A DNA stretch of 64,000 nt, taken from Phaonia tiefii. Taxonomy: Eukaryota; Arthropoda; Insecta; Diptera; Muscidae. Of the stretch, positions 21,270-31,179 are shown in pieces. Numbering within the stretch: the stretch's first letter is position 1; the number at the start of each line of letters is the position of its first letter. The DNA is taken from NCBI GenBank assembly GCA_963931995.1, contig OZ008369.1, forward strand, positions 88,694,073 to 88,758,072, read 5' to 3'. The notes under the pieces were generated by a model, which was given only the letters and a program-made list of their open reading frames with translations, did no database searches and had not been told where the DNA came from. A program made the translations under genes and the position numbers.

Positions 21270-21660
21270 GCTCAAAAATTTCTCGTTTTGGGTTGTTTTG
21301 CTGCAAATGTAACGCGTGTTTGGTGCTTGTTGCTGATATAGTATATTTTTGTCCAAACGCATCGTGTTTGCTATTCAATATTACATCGTGGAGCCATAAT
21401 GATTACACTTTTATAATATATGTGTTTGGGAACCAAATAGAGCTATGTGTGAGATACGAACACATCTGTGTTTGCTGCACTGTTTATGCTCTCTAGAGAG
21501 CTAGGGAATAAATGAGGTACAACTAGTGATTATTCACAGTCTATCTTGTAAGTGTATAACTGTATTTTTGCATTATTCTTTCAGTCAGTGACTCATAACT
21601 ATTCCTGAATGTGTGTGTAAATTGCAGATGAATTGTGTGTTTTTTTTTATTATGGTTGAT
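21270..21660 (-). repeat. Second unit of the 20.8-21.7 kb array
   Basis: It repeats the order of the previous unit: a family A type start with CTCAAAAATTTCTCG, AATGTAACGCGTGTTTGG, GTTTGCTATTCAATATTACA, TTATAATATATGTGTTTGGG and then the TTCTTTCAGTCAGTGACTCA tail. The period is roughly 490 bp. Confidence 0.7.
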
Positions 21661-22004
21661 GTATTGCGTTTCAGTTTCGCGCATTTAGTCGCCAATCGTT
21701 CATCGTGCAGAGGATATCAAAAGCGCGAAATAAAAAATTATTAATTTCTAATTATCATTATGTTTGGGAGGAAATACGCACGTGTTTCCAGGTAAGTATA
21801 TTGATGTCTGGGAGGAAACACGCGAATGCTTCCACGTAAGTATATAGATGTCTGGGACGCACGCATATGTTTCTACTTAAAATAATACATGTTTGTCAGT
21901 AAACATGCTAATGGTTGCATTTAAATACAGGTGAGTTTGAGACTTGCAAACATATAAATATTTGGAGTGTATGCTATAGAGGCTGTTTTTTCAGCTTGTA
22001 ATAT
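21661..22004. repeat. Short repeated unit with GTTTCCACGTAAGTATAT blocks
   Basis: Near-copies of about 50 bp (around 21770-21800, 21810-21845 and 21850-21885) share TGTCTGGGA followed by AAACACGC and TTTCCA(G/C)GTAAGTATAT. The stretch closes with TTTTTTCAGCTTGTAATA, which resembles a family A right end. Confidence 0.5.
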
Positions 22005-22215
22005 ATGGCCATCTTAAATTTGTTTCGACGTCGGTCACCTCGCTCAGTGACGGCGACACTATCGAGTACTTAGCCAAGAAAAAGCTTCTCTCCGTTCGGA
22101 ATCCGTAAAAAATTTTAGGTCCCAATCAGTGCGAACACGCCCAGCTCACTGGTTTGTGAGAAGGTCTCCCTAATCCCTTCATGGGATGTAACGGGAAACC
22201 ATTTATTTATTTTAT
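22005..22215 (+). mobile_element. tRNA-derived SINE, 5'-truncated
   Basis: The body GACGTCGGTCACCTCGCTCA, CACTATCGAGTACTTAGCCA and tail CCCTTCATGGGATGTAACGG are present. The tRNA-like head is missing. Confidence 0.8.
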
Positions 22216-22235
22216 TTATTAATATATGGCGCTAT

Positions 22236-23440
22236 TGCGAAACCCTCACCCATAGGGATGGGGGTATGTATAATTTAATATTGAAAAAATTGTAACGCGT
22301 AGAAGGAGCCATATTAGACCCTCAGTATCTTTGGACGAAATTTGTTATGGGACTTTGTATGACGATTGAGCCATGTCCGTCTGTCTGGCTAGCTGGCGGG
22401 TCAACACGATAACTACCGAAAATCTTTGTCGATCACAGCAAAATCTAATCAGTGACTATAATTTGTCCAAGGTTCGTTTGGGATTGAGAATGGGCATTTT
22501 GGCTATGCCCCTTCTTGTACCTCCCATACAAATCGACACATTTTGTACGAAATCATATTTTTTCTAAAACCTTTTTCTGGTACATGTGATTAGCTTAAGC
22601 TCATACATTGGTTAATAATCTGTAAATAAATACTTAATTGGAAAAAATGGGCGAAGCTGCCATGGCCATGCAAAAGCTTGGTGGTCGTCCGTGTTTTCAA
22701 TGAGATGAGTCTCTTGAAACACTTCCGATGTTAATGTAATTAGGTTATAGGCTTCATGTCATCAAACGCGAGTCAGCAAGTAAGACAAGGGTGATTTTGC
22801 CACGCCCATGTTGGTTCCTCCCATCCGTTAGTTGTTCCGCCGGCTGGTTGTTCGGCCTTTAAGCAATTTGGTACTAGACAAAATTTAGTCAAATACCACT
22901 CTTCTATGGAAACTGAGTCGTTTTGCCACGCCCATTCTGGTACCTTCCGTACAAAAGCTTGGTGGTCGTCCGTGTTGTCAATGAAACACTTCCGATCTTA
23001 ATGAAATTAGGTTATAGGCTTCGTGCCATCAAACGCCAGTCACCGATTAAGACAAGGGTGATTTTGCCACGCTCTACCTAGATAAGTTGTGCGGCCGGCT
23101 GGTTGTCCGGCATGATAACTCCCGTAAAACCGAACCAATCTTTATGAAGTTGGGTACACAAAAGTTGGGCTGATGACCGATTGTTCGACTCTCGTAAACT
23201 ACAAGCGATCTTAATGAAATTTTGTACTCGAAAATGTTTTCCTAAAAATTATAGATTAGCTACTGTACCACGCATATTTTCATACCTCCCATAAAAAAGT
23301 TGGGCTGCTTTCCCGCTGGCTGACTCGATATCTTCCGTGTACCACAACCGATCTTAACAAAATGTGGTACTGATCAATATAACACTGTGTAAAAATAGAT
23401 GAACAACTTTGCCATGCCCATTGGGATTGGGTCGTATAGC
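22236..23440 (+). repeat. Old non-coding repeat with internal duplications
   Basis: The segment repeats themes such as GTCCGTCTGTCTGGCTAGCT, GATCTTAATGAAATTAGG and CATGCCCATT/CACGCCCAT. A stretch near 22673-22800 recurs at 22959-23075 (AAAAGCTTGGTGGTCGTCCG, AGGTTATAGGCTTC, AAGACAAGGGTGATTTTGCC). The first 300 bp are related to 34195-34470. The element class is unknown and no ORF is supported. Confidence 0.6.
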
Positions 23441-23920
23441 GGTATGGCTATTCCAAATCAAGCCACATAACTGCATCAGCGGTGTTTTGGAGTGATGATA
23501 TCGAAAAATTAATCAAACTAAATGCAAGCGAAAATTCAATTGATATGAGAATCCGCTGTAATGCAAATGGTGGGAAAATATCGCAAGCACAAACATATAA
23601 GAAATCATTCGCAAAACTTCTTTACATGTCCAGAGGACCATCGTTTCCCAGTAGACATGGCTTTGTTGTTGCCAAAAAAAACAACAACAATTAAGACAGG
23701 CAATACAATTGTTAGCAGTCTCGTCGTGTTCTACGTTCAATTAATTTCATTAGGGATGATATTTATTTATTCGGCCTATTACTAATTTAGTTTATTATTT
23801 AAAAAAAAATTAACAATATCGTATGTACATATATATTTATAAAGTCCACTTTGCAAGGGATTAAGAACCCTTAATAAAAAAAGTAGTTAGCAACCCTGTA
23901 TTTTGGACTGGCAATTCAAG
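23441..23920. other. Unassigned DNA
   Basis: Overlapping ORFs at 23482-23785 have no recognised domain. Part of the sequence near 23505-23580 (AAATGCAAGCGAAAA) resembles 47042-47070. No gene is supported. Confidence 0.35.
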
Positions 23921-24240
23921 TTAGGTGTCTAAGCCCCGTATTCAGTCCTTGCGAAATTCTCGTAACAAAATGTGTCATTTATCTCTATATGGAAAATTTT
24001 ATTACAAAGAGTTGCCACATATCTCTAATTTGCCTTGCAAATATTTCATGAATAATTCATCTTTCCACTCCATTCTAGTTTTAACGCATGTGATATTACA
24101 TTTGTTTACTAAAATAATCGAAATATCAAAATTCCAGTCCCTAACAATTATCAAACAATTGAAGCCCCTGGTGGAAGAAGGGGTTAATTCACTTTTTTAA
24201 GAAAGAAAATTTTCCTTCTTTTGATGTTTCCATGGTATTT
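23921..24240 (+). repeat. Left outer arm of a 5.2 kb inverted-repeat composite
   Basis: Blocks CCCGTATTCAG, CGAAATTCTCGT, CAATTGAAGCCCCTG and GATGTTTCCATGGTAT occur here in order. The complementary strand of 28800-29090 carries the same order. The arms are diverged and of unequal length. They look like the two halves of a foldback-type MITE that was opened by insertion of the Penelope-like element. Confidence 0.6.
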
Positions 24241-24326
24241 GAATTAAAAATAATTTTTAAAAAAAACTAAAAAATTTAAAATTTAAATTTAATAAAAAAT
24301 AATCAATATTCTTCGAGCTTGTTTTT

Positions 24327-24373
24327 ATTTTCCTAGATATTTCGCTACTCCATTGTGTAGCATCATCAGGAGA
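24327..24373 (-). ncRNA. Hammerhead ribozyme motif in the left terminal repeat
   Basis: On the minus strand the core is CTGATGA, then a helix II with GCTAC pairing GTAGC around an eight-base loop, then GAAA and TATC as the short helix III and cleavage triplet (AUC). Helix I is weakened because the base after the cleavage site is T rather than G. Hammerheads in terminal repeats are a known trait of Penelope-like elements. Activity is not proven. Confidence 0.75.
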
Positions 24374-24431
24374 TATAAACAATATTTAACAATTAAAACC
24401 AAATAGCAATTGTGAAAAAATTATGTTATTA

Positions 24432-25955
24432 TTATTAAGTGGTTTGTTAATAAAACTGACGTAGTCATTCCTAAAGAGGTGCAGTGGATTATTTCACTTG
24501 ATCAGAAACATGTACTACCAGTAGAGGGGAAAGATTTCCCAATTTTGGGAATGATCGCGGAGGGGGAGGATCTTGTACAAACTTTAGGGGAAAAGGAAGA
24601 ACAGGAAATAGGACGGAAATAAATTAACGACAATGTTAGATATTCAAATCAATAAAATGAAACTAACGAGTACAGATAAATTCAATTTAGATAAAATGGA
24701 TAAGGCAGAGAAATTCCTAAAAAGTAATAAGGATATTTTAATTGTTAATGTTGATAAGGGAAACATTGTTGGAAATACATCGGAATACAAACTAGGGAGC
24801 AAAGATCGTACGAGTACACTAGAAAGGAAGAACTTCAAAAAGTAGGAATTATTAATGAAACACAGAAGAATAAACTTAAGACAACAGTATCCACAGCACC
24901 GAGATTATATGAAGCTCCAAAAATACACAAAGAAGATTTTCCATTAAGACCAATTTGCTCTTTTGTTAACTCTCATTCATATGAACTTTGTAAATACATT
25001 ACAAACATCCTTAAAAAGATAACGTAAAATTCGAAATATAATGTAAAAGATTCAATACAATTTAAGGACAGAATAAAGAACGAAATTTTAGTTTCGTTTG
25101 ATGTAGCATCTCTATTCCCGAGTGTTCCCGTAGACTTAGCTATCAGTATCATGGAGGAAAAATGGAACACACTAAAGCAACATACAGACATTAATAAATC
25201 TTTATTTTTAGATATATTAAGATTTTGTATAGTGGATAACCGATATTTTCAACATGGTGGGAGGATATATTAGCAACAAAAGGGACTCCCAATGGGTTCA
25301 CCAGCTTGTCCAATAGTTGCTGACATCGTTATGGACTCTTGTATCGAAAAATTGGCTATAAAACCAAAAATTTTAACAAATTATGTACACGATTTATTTT
25401 GTGTCGTTTCAGAGGTTTAAATAAATACAATTTTGGATGTTTTTAACAATTTCCACTCCAGTATCAAATTTACAATGGAAAAAGAGTCAAATTCACAGCT
25501 TCCCTATTTGGACACATTGGTGGTCGGGAGAGGGGACAATTTATCAACTAATTGGTATCAGAAACCAACGTCTTCAGGAAGAATAATCAACTTCTACTCG
25601 AAACATCAAAAACGTGTGATTATAAATACGGCGAAAAATTTAATAGACCGCGTTTTGACTATAAGTGCAGTAGAATTACACAAGGTCAATAAGGAAAAGA
25701 TAAGAATTATTCTCAAAGACAACAACTTCCTGAATCATCTTACCAAGAGACTGATAAAGCATTTTGAGGATAAAGGACAACCTAACAGGGTTACTACGGA
25801 TGAGTCGAAAATTTACAAATCCATAACCTACATACCTGGAATAACTGATACGTTGGCGAAGTCAAAAATATTTGACGACAAGAATTATAGGATAGCACAC
25901 GTAGAATATTTAGAAAAACAAAGGATAGTTTGGACATATTTGATATGTGTAATAC
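24432..25955 (+). pseudogene. Penelope-like reverse transcriptase, broken
   Basis: The reading frame is broken by several frameshifts. N-terminal sequence TDVVIPKEVQW is followed by KAEKFLKSNKDILIVNVDKG (about 24700-24765). PMGSPACPIVADIVMD near 25290-25335 is an RT block with the PMGSP signature of this class. The active site reads YVHDLFCVV (about 25382-25408), so the first Asp of YVDD has become His. The longest open part (25433-26062) holds the RT C-terminal region, including SQLPYLDTLVV and the ITYIPGITDTLAKS segment before the GIY-YIG domain. The DD41D insertion cuts it off at about 25957. Confidence 0.85.
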
Positions 25956-25957
25956 CA

Positions 25958-26820
25958 ATGAAATTCTTTATTCCTGTAAAAGTACGTTCGATGCCTTATG
26001 TATGGAACTCGATTTCTTTTGCATGGCCACCACGGGCACGCTTGCAGAAGTCCAGACGCTGAACCCAATTTTCGACGGTTTTCAAGCATAAATCGGCCGA
26101 TACTGCTGCAATTTCACGTTCGATATTCGTACGAAGTTCATCAATCGTCGCTGGCTTGTTGGCATAGACCATAGACTTGACGTAGCCCCACAGGAAATAA
26201 TCTAACGGCGTCAAATCGCACGACCGGGGCGGCCAATCGACTGGGCCATTTCGTGAGACAACACGTTCACAAAACTTGGTTTCCAATAAATTGATTGTGG
26301 CATTCGCTGTGTGGCTTGTGGCGCCGTCCTGTTGGAACCACATGTCCTCCAAGTCTATATTATCCAATTGGGGCCAAAAATATTCGGTTATCATTGAACG
26401 GTAGCGATTCGCATTCACAGTAATGTGCCTGTCTTGATCATCACGGAAGAAGTACGGCCCAATGACGCCGCCGGCCCATAAACCGCACCAAACCGTAATT
26501 TTTTCGGGATGCAATGATGACTCATGGATTACGTGTGGATTGCTGTCTGACCAATAACGCATATTTTGCTTATTGACGAAGCCATTCAGCCAGAAATGAG
26601 CCGACCATACATTGGACGTAGCGGTCTTAAAGTTGAGGCCACTGACTCCAAATTTCGGTAGTAAATTTTAATAATTTCGACCCGTTGTTGGCTCGTATAC
26701 CTTTCCATGATGAAATGGCAAACGTTACTGAAGAGAAATGTCAAAAGAGCGGGAAAAAATATGGCGTCGTTTGCTGTCCCTATCGATTTACTTTTGTAGC
26801 GTCTCTGTTGAAAACCCCAT
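25958..26820 (-). mobile_element. DD41D transposon inserted in the Penelope-like element
   Basis: This is a second copy of the 529-1408 transposon. The right end is intact (TTTTGTAGCGTCTCTGTTGA then AAACCCC). The left end lacks the terminal 60 bp or so including the inverted repeat. A 188-codon ORF (25996-26562) holds EKITVWCGLWAGGVIGPYFF, FQQDGATSHT and DLTPLDYFLWGYVK. The first catalytic Asp is lost: SDEAHFW of the other copy reads VWSAHFW here. The Penelope-like sequence resumes at 26823 with TATATGTAGGGACTACAAA. Confidence 0.9.
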
Positions 26821-26834
26821 TATATGTAGGGACT

Positions 26835-27535
26835 ACAAAAAAACGTAGTTATATGTAAGGGTGTGAAGATAAATTTATCCGATAAATTTATTTATCGAAC
26901 ACACAAACCACTTATACCAAATTTCTGAAATCTCATTTTTTGTCAAAAATGAAGACATTTTGTACAGAAAAAAGAGCCAATAAGCGTTTTTGAAGCCATT
27001 TATGATGAATATAGCATATAATTAGCTTTATATAGAAATAAATATTTTTTCTTCCTGTAAAAAATTGACATTGATTATTTTTTGTCTAACCTGGGTCGCT
27101 CACGACAATGGTGGATGAACTTCTAATGTCTAGCCGCCTTACACCGTAGAAGCGCATAAACAGCGCAGCCTATATATCCTGATTCCATTTGAGATCGGAG
27201 ATATAGCCCAACTTATGAAGTGCCCCATGTCATTGACAAAAATAATGACTTCGAGTGCCAATATTGAGTACTACTGGTAAAAGTGAATGGAGTAACTATG
27301 TACTCTAAATTAGCCCCATGGGAGCACATAACATCCCCATGACAAATATATGCTGATTCCATTTCAGATCGGTCATATAGTCAACTTTATGAAGCATTGA
27401 CAGAAATAATGATTTCGAGTGCCAATATTGGACACTCCTGATAAAAGTGAATGGACTAACTATATATTCCAAATTAGCCCCATGGTAGCACATAACATCC
27501 CCATTACAAATATATGCTGATTCCATTTCAGATCG
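26835..27535. repeat. Foreign block with 165-173 bp tandem repeats
   Basis: This block is absent from the other Penelope-like copy. From 27180 the motif TGATTCCATTT(G/C)AGATCGG recurs at 27180, 27353 and 27518, and the sequence between is repeated (AGTGCCAATATTG, AAAAGTGAATGGA, TAGCCCCATGG). The 111-codon ORF at 27305-27640 is a by-product of the repeat. Confidence 0.7.
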
Positions 27536-27802
27536 GGTTAATATTTTTTTTTGGGTTAATTTATATGAACTTTTTACGTACATTATTTTTTTTTTGTTTA
27601 ACTTCAGAAAATTTTGAAAAAGGCGCGAAAATTTTTTCAAACAGATTTATATTGACATAATTTTTTCACAATTGTTATTTGGTTTTAATTGTTAAATATT
27701 GTTTATATCTCCTGATGATGCTACACAATGTAGTAGCGAAATATCGAGGAAAATAAAAACAAGAACAGCAAATCTGACCTCAAGCTGGAAGAATATTGAT
27801 TA
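27536..27802 (+). repeat. Right terminal repeat region of the Penelope-like element
   Basis: The region is nearly identical to 44020-44275 in the second copy, for example GGTTAATTTATATGAACTTT and CACAATTGTTATTTGG. From about 27650 it is the inverted counterpart of 24430-24285. Confidence 0.85.
27707..27750 (+). ncRNA. Hammerhead ribozyme motif in the right terminal repeat
   Basis: The core CTGATGA is at 27712-27718 and GAAA at 27738-27741. Between them GCTAC and GTAGC form helix II with an eight-base loop. TATC at 27742-27745 gives a minimal helix III and an AUC cleavage site. CTC before the core pairs with GAG after the site as helix I. All conserved core bases are present, so this copy may be active as RNA, most likely as a dimer given the tiny helix III. 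Confidence 0.82.
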
Positions 27803-28758
27803 CACTGTGACAAAATTAGATTTTTTTCAAAATGATGGGTTTCTGTCAACGGATTCTGGTAGAAAGGTCTATAAAAAAATATACGTGTATCGGCGTTTTG
27901 CCAGATCTGATCAGAATTTTTTTTTAGGGGGGGTCAAAATTTCTGCCCCTTGGAACTTTCCTGCAACATATCGGCCTGCAAAATTGTGTGTTCCTTACTT
28001 CTGAGGTACAAAAGATGTTGAGAAGTTTTACAGAAAAGATTCAGATAAGCATTTTTATGGAACAAATTAACCCTCTAACTGTCACGTCGAACCATAATTT
28101 TTACGTTTATTTTAAAACTCGCAAAAAACTGCCCCAAAAAGACGGTCAAAATGTTCTACAAAATGTTCTACAAAAATTATCGCCATAAAATTTCACTATA
28201 TGTGTCCAAACACTCCAAAACACAAACAAAATTAATTATATTATGTGGACTATTTTTAATGGGAACAGCAAAATGACAAAATTCATTATTAACCCTTAGA
28301 AGGTAGTTAGTTTTTAATTATTATCTAGCATTTGGGCTAAGATTTGTCTTTTGGAGTGTTCGAACACATATAGTGAAATTTTATGGCGATAATTTTTGTA
28401 GAAACTTTTGACCACGCCCTCCGTTATTTTGGGGCAGTTTTTTTCGAGTTTTCAAAAAAAAAGTAAAAATTATGGTTATACGTGACAGTGAGAGGGTTAA
28501 ACTGTTCCACAAAAATGTTTATCTGAATCTTATCTATAAAACTTCTGAACATATTTTGTACCTCGGAAGTAAGGAACACACAATTTTGTATGCTGATATG
28601 TTGCAGGAAAGTTCTGAGGGGCGGAAACTTTGACCCGCCCTAAAGAAAAATTCTGATCAGATCTGGCAAAACGCCGATACACGTATATTGTTTTTTAGAC
28701 CTTTCTACCAGAATCCGTTGACAGAACCCCATCAGTTTTTTTTTGGTATCGCAAAGTG
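27803..28758. mobile_element. 956 bp palindromic transposon with CACTG ends
   Basis: Left arm 27803-28220 and right arm 28349-28758 are near-complementary over about 410 bp, with a 128 bp loop. The ends are CACTGTGAC and, on the other strand, CACTTTGCG. TTA flanks both sides (27800-27802 and 28759-28761), and the second Penelope-like copy shows the empty site as GAATATTGATTATTTATTGA. CACTG-type ends with a 3 bp duplication point to the CACTA/EnSpm group. No transposase is encoded; ORFs inside (27699-28188) are by-products. Confidence 0.85.
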
Positions 28759-28799
28759 TTATTTATTAATAAAGAAATGGTCGAACAACAGAATGAAAC

Positions 28800-29090
28800 T
28801 ATTTTAATTTTAATAATTTAAATATCAGATATTGACTTTTTTTCTTACCTAAAACAAAATCAGATACCATGAAAACATCTATCAGGGGCTTCAATTGTTG
28901 TCGTACGAAATAAGTTTGGCTCAACGAGACTGTACTTGACTTTGCCTACGAAATTCTCGCAAAGAGCCAAGCAAATGAAAAGTGAGCGAAATTTTCGGTT
29001 CATATAATTGTTATTATTTTTTATACACGCATCAACGTATACACGGCAACGAAAATTTCGTTAAATCTGAATACCGGGTTTTAGTCACGG
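28800..29090 (-). repeat. Right outer arm of the 5.2 kb composite
   Basis: The complementary strand carries TATTCAG, CGAAATTTTCGT, CAATTGAAGCCCCTG and GATGTTTTCATGGTATCTGA in the same order as 23921-24240. Confidence 0.6.
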
Positions 29091-29854
29091 GTATTGCGAT
29101 ATCTATTTTGTGCGCAAAATATTGGAATCCTTGCGGCTCTTGAAAATAGTGAAACTAGAGCATTGAATGAAGTGGATGTAAATATTGAATGATACGGAGT
29201 ACAATATGTTAAAAGCAAATTCATATTTGCCATCTATGCCTTTGTTATTTTCTGTTTTTCGTGAATGGTATTTTAGAGAAACATAACCGAAAACTATTAG
29301 AAAATTATAGATTTACGAGGCTTAAACGGAGCCATTGTTCGTTATTATTTCCTTGCCGATATTTTTTAAACTTTTTGCGAATTTCATCAAAATTTACCCC
29401 TTTTGTGAGCATTTAGTGGCTGCTGAAGGTCAATTCGTTATAGCCTGAACTGTTTAACATTTTGCCATCAGTTCTGCTACCTCTGGCACCACCCTCGCAT
29501 TTTGGCTGCAAACTTTTATATGTTTATATGTCTACAGTTTGAGATCTTAAGTAATGCAATAGTATATGAGCAAAATAAACGTATTAAGGGTAAAATCTAA
29601 GTACGAAATTCCCGGGGGAAAATCCCCGTTGTGCTCACATATTCAGCCACTTAACGCAATGACGAAATTCATTGTGGAAGAGTGCGAGGAACGGGTTTTG
29701 TTTCAGCTTCAAATCCCAGCAAGGGGTTAATTCGTTTTGGGTTTTAAGCAATTTTAACGCAGCTCAAAGTTAAGTTAAGGAAAAAGGAAATTCAATAAAC
29801 TTTATTTTTGGCCAAACTATTTAGAGGGCAATTTATGAGCACCAGCAAAATAAG
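29091..29854. other. Unassigned DNA upstream of a weak exon candidate
   Basis: No repeat or gene recognised. The base composition becomes less AT-rich towards 29600-29850. Confidence 0.35.
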
Positions 29855-30341
29855 ATGAGACGGGATGTAAATAATTCGGCGGGCTGTGTTTGGGATACGA
29901 AATGTAGAAAGAATGATGCAGTGGGTGTCTCTGGTTTTGGGTGGCAGTCGCCGTTGAAGCGGCTTTTAATATTTATAGTTTTACTCAGTTTGTTTTTAAC
30001 CGGGAAGGCAGGCGACTGGTGGCAGGACTTTTGCCGTAGCTTAAATGTGTCTCATTGTGGTATCATTTATCAGTTACGCAGCATCTTTCATAATCAGGCC
30101 AAAGAGAGCCGCAGAGAACAAACCCAACGACAACGCTGGTGATGATAATAACAATATACACTTATACAAGCAGCAGCAGCTCATTGGTGTAACCAGCAGT
30201 CGCATCGCATCGCATCATCTCATGGAGGAGGACAGGCAAAATGCAAATTATTCCACCACATTCAAAGCAGAGCAACCATATTCTCAACACAAGACAAAAG
30301 TTACACGTGGTTGGTTAATCGAACGAATGGCCTCTAGGTAG
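29855..30341 (+). CDS. Candidate host exon or leader (weak)
   Basis: Two overlapping open frames lie here. The first (29855-30142, 95 codons) has a signal-peptide-like stretch, RLLIFIVLLSLFLTGKAG, followed by DWWQDFCRSLNVSHC. The second (30045-30341, 98 codons) starts MCLIVVSFISYAASFII and continues with a polar part containing GDDNNN and KQQQL. The DNA is GC-richer than the surroundings and not obviously a repeat. No splice sites of clear quality or known family support either frame. It could be a short-peptide gene, a 5' exon or conserved non-coding DNA. Confidence 0.25.
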
Positions 30342-31070
30342 ATATAAACGTCCTGGCGGGCTGAGTGTGCATAGTGGTTTGAATACAGTTTTTAGTAGAT
30401 GTAATTTGTTAGAACATAACAGATCTCGAATTTTTTAAAAATTTGAAACAGGACTTGAACTTACTTACTTTAAAAGATGCGGGTAACACGGTTTTAATAG
30501 ATTTTTTGCATTACTGCAATGTTTAAGAGTATTATGTGTTTAGGCAGTGAAAGAAAGATACCGAGTCAAAGAAAGATAACGACACCTATATGAAAAGACA
30601 ATAAATAAACAAATATACCAACAAAAACAATATAATTTTTTCAACATTTCCAAGAACTGAATTAACAAAAATTGTTCAGGACACCAACCAAGCCAATTCT
30701 ATATGAAACTACCAGCATGTGGTAGAAATAAAAACTCATTTAGTTTTGCTCTACCTCATCGACATTTTTTAATGTCTTAACATCTATAGGCACGGGTAGG
30801 GCAATCTATCAAAGTGAACACATGCAAACAACAAACAGCGTTAGCACCACATACGTGGTTGTGCTGGAACAATAGTCTGCCTGAAAATTAGTAAGATGGT
30901 ATTGATGTAGCAGCAGCGGCAGCGAAGCAGGTCGTCGTCGCCAAGGAGTATTGAATAGTATAGTATAGAATAGAAACATTGATGCCTTTTGAAACATTTA
31001 CGCTTTTTAAAGTTATAATTTCCTTTAAGGCTGTAAGAGATCATGTTTTCTCTGGTCAGTGAAAAAAATG
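30342..31070. other. Unassigned, apparently unique DNA
   Basis: I see no gene. A minus-strand ORF (30841-31044) is unsupported. Confidence 0.35.
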
Positions 31071-31075
31071 TAAAT

Positions 31076-31177
31076 GCCGCGGGTGGGATTCGAACTCACA
31101 TTCGCTGGACGATCGTTTCGATGTTTGTGAAGCATCACCTTCAGCAGCGTCTAGCCCGTTAAGCCACTGCGGTGTGT
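31076..31177 (-). tRNA. tRNA-like sequence: pseudogene or tRNA-derived SINE head
   Basis: On the minus strand the sequence contains TGGCTTAACGGG, a good box A, and GAGTTCGAATCCC, a good box B. CCGC near the start can pair with GCGG near the end, as in an acceptor stem, and GTGAG/CCCAC forms a T arm with one mismatch. An anticodon-like loop TTCACAA would read CAC (Val). The distance between the boxes is longer than in a standard tRNA, so a pseudogene or a SINE head is more likely than a working gene. It is unrelated to the SINE family elsewhere in the window. Confidence 0.5.
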
Positions 31178-31179
31178 AT

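Larger units (their letters stand above)
24285..28795 (+). mobile_element. Penelope-like element with oppositely oriented terminal repeats, interrupted
   Basis: This retroelement encodes an RT related to telomerase, normally followed by a GIY-YIG endonuclease. The left terminal repeat (24285-24430) is the inverted copy of the right one (about 27640-27802), and each has a hammerhead ribozyme motif. The body matches the second copy at 41870-44290. Three foreign segments interrupt it: a DD41D transposon (25958-26820), a tandem-repeat block (about 26835-27533) and a 956 bp palindrome (27803-28758). Between the terminal repeats only remnants of the C-terminal region remain. Confidence 0.85.

Noticed and set aside
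27305..28188. Several ORFs of 60-110 codons
   Set aside because: They lie in the tandem-repeat block and in one arm of the 956 bp palindrome, where open frames arise from repeat structure.
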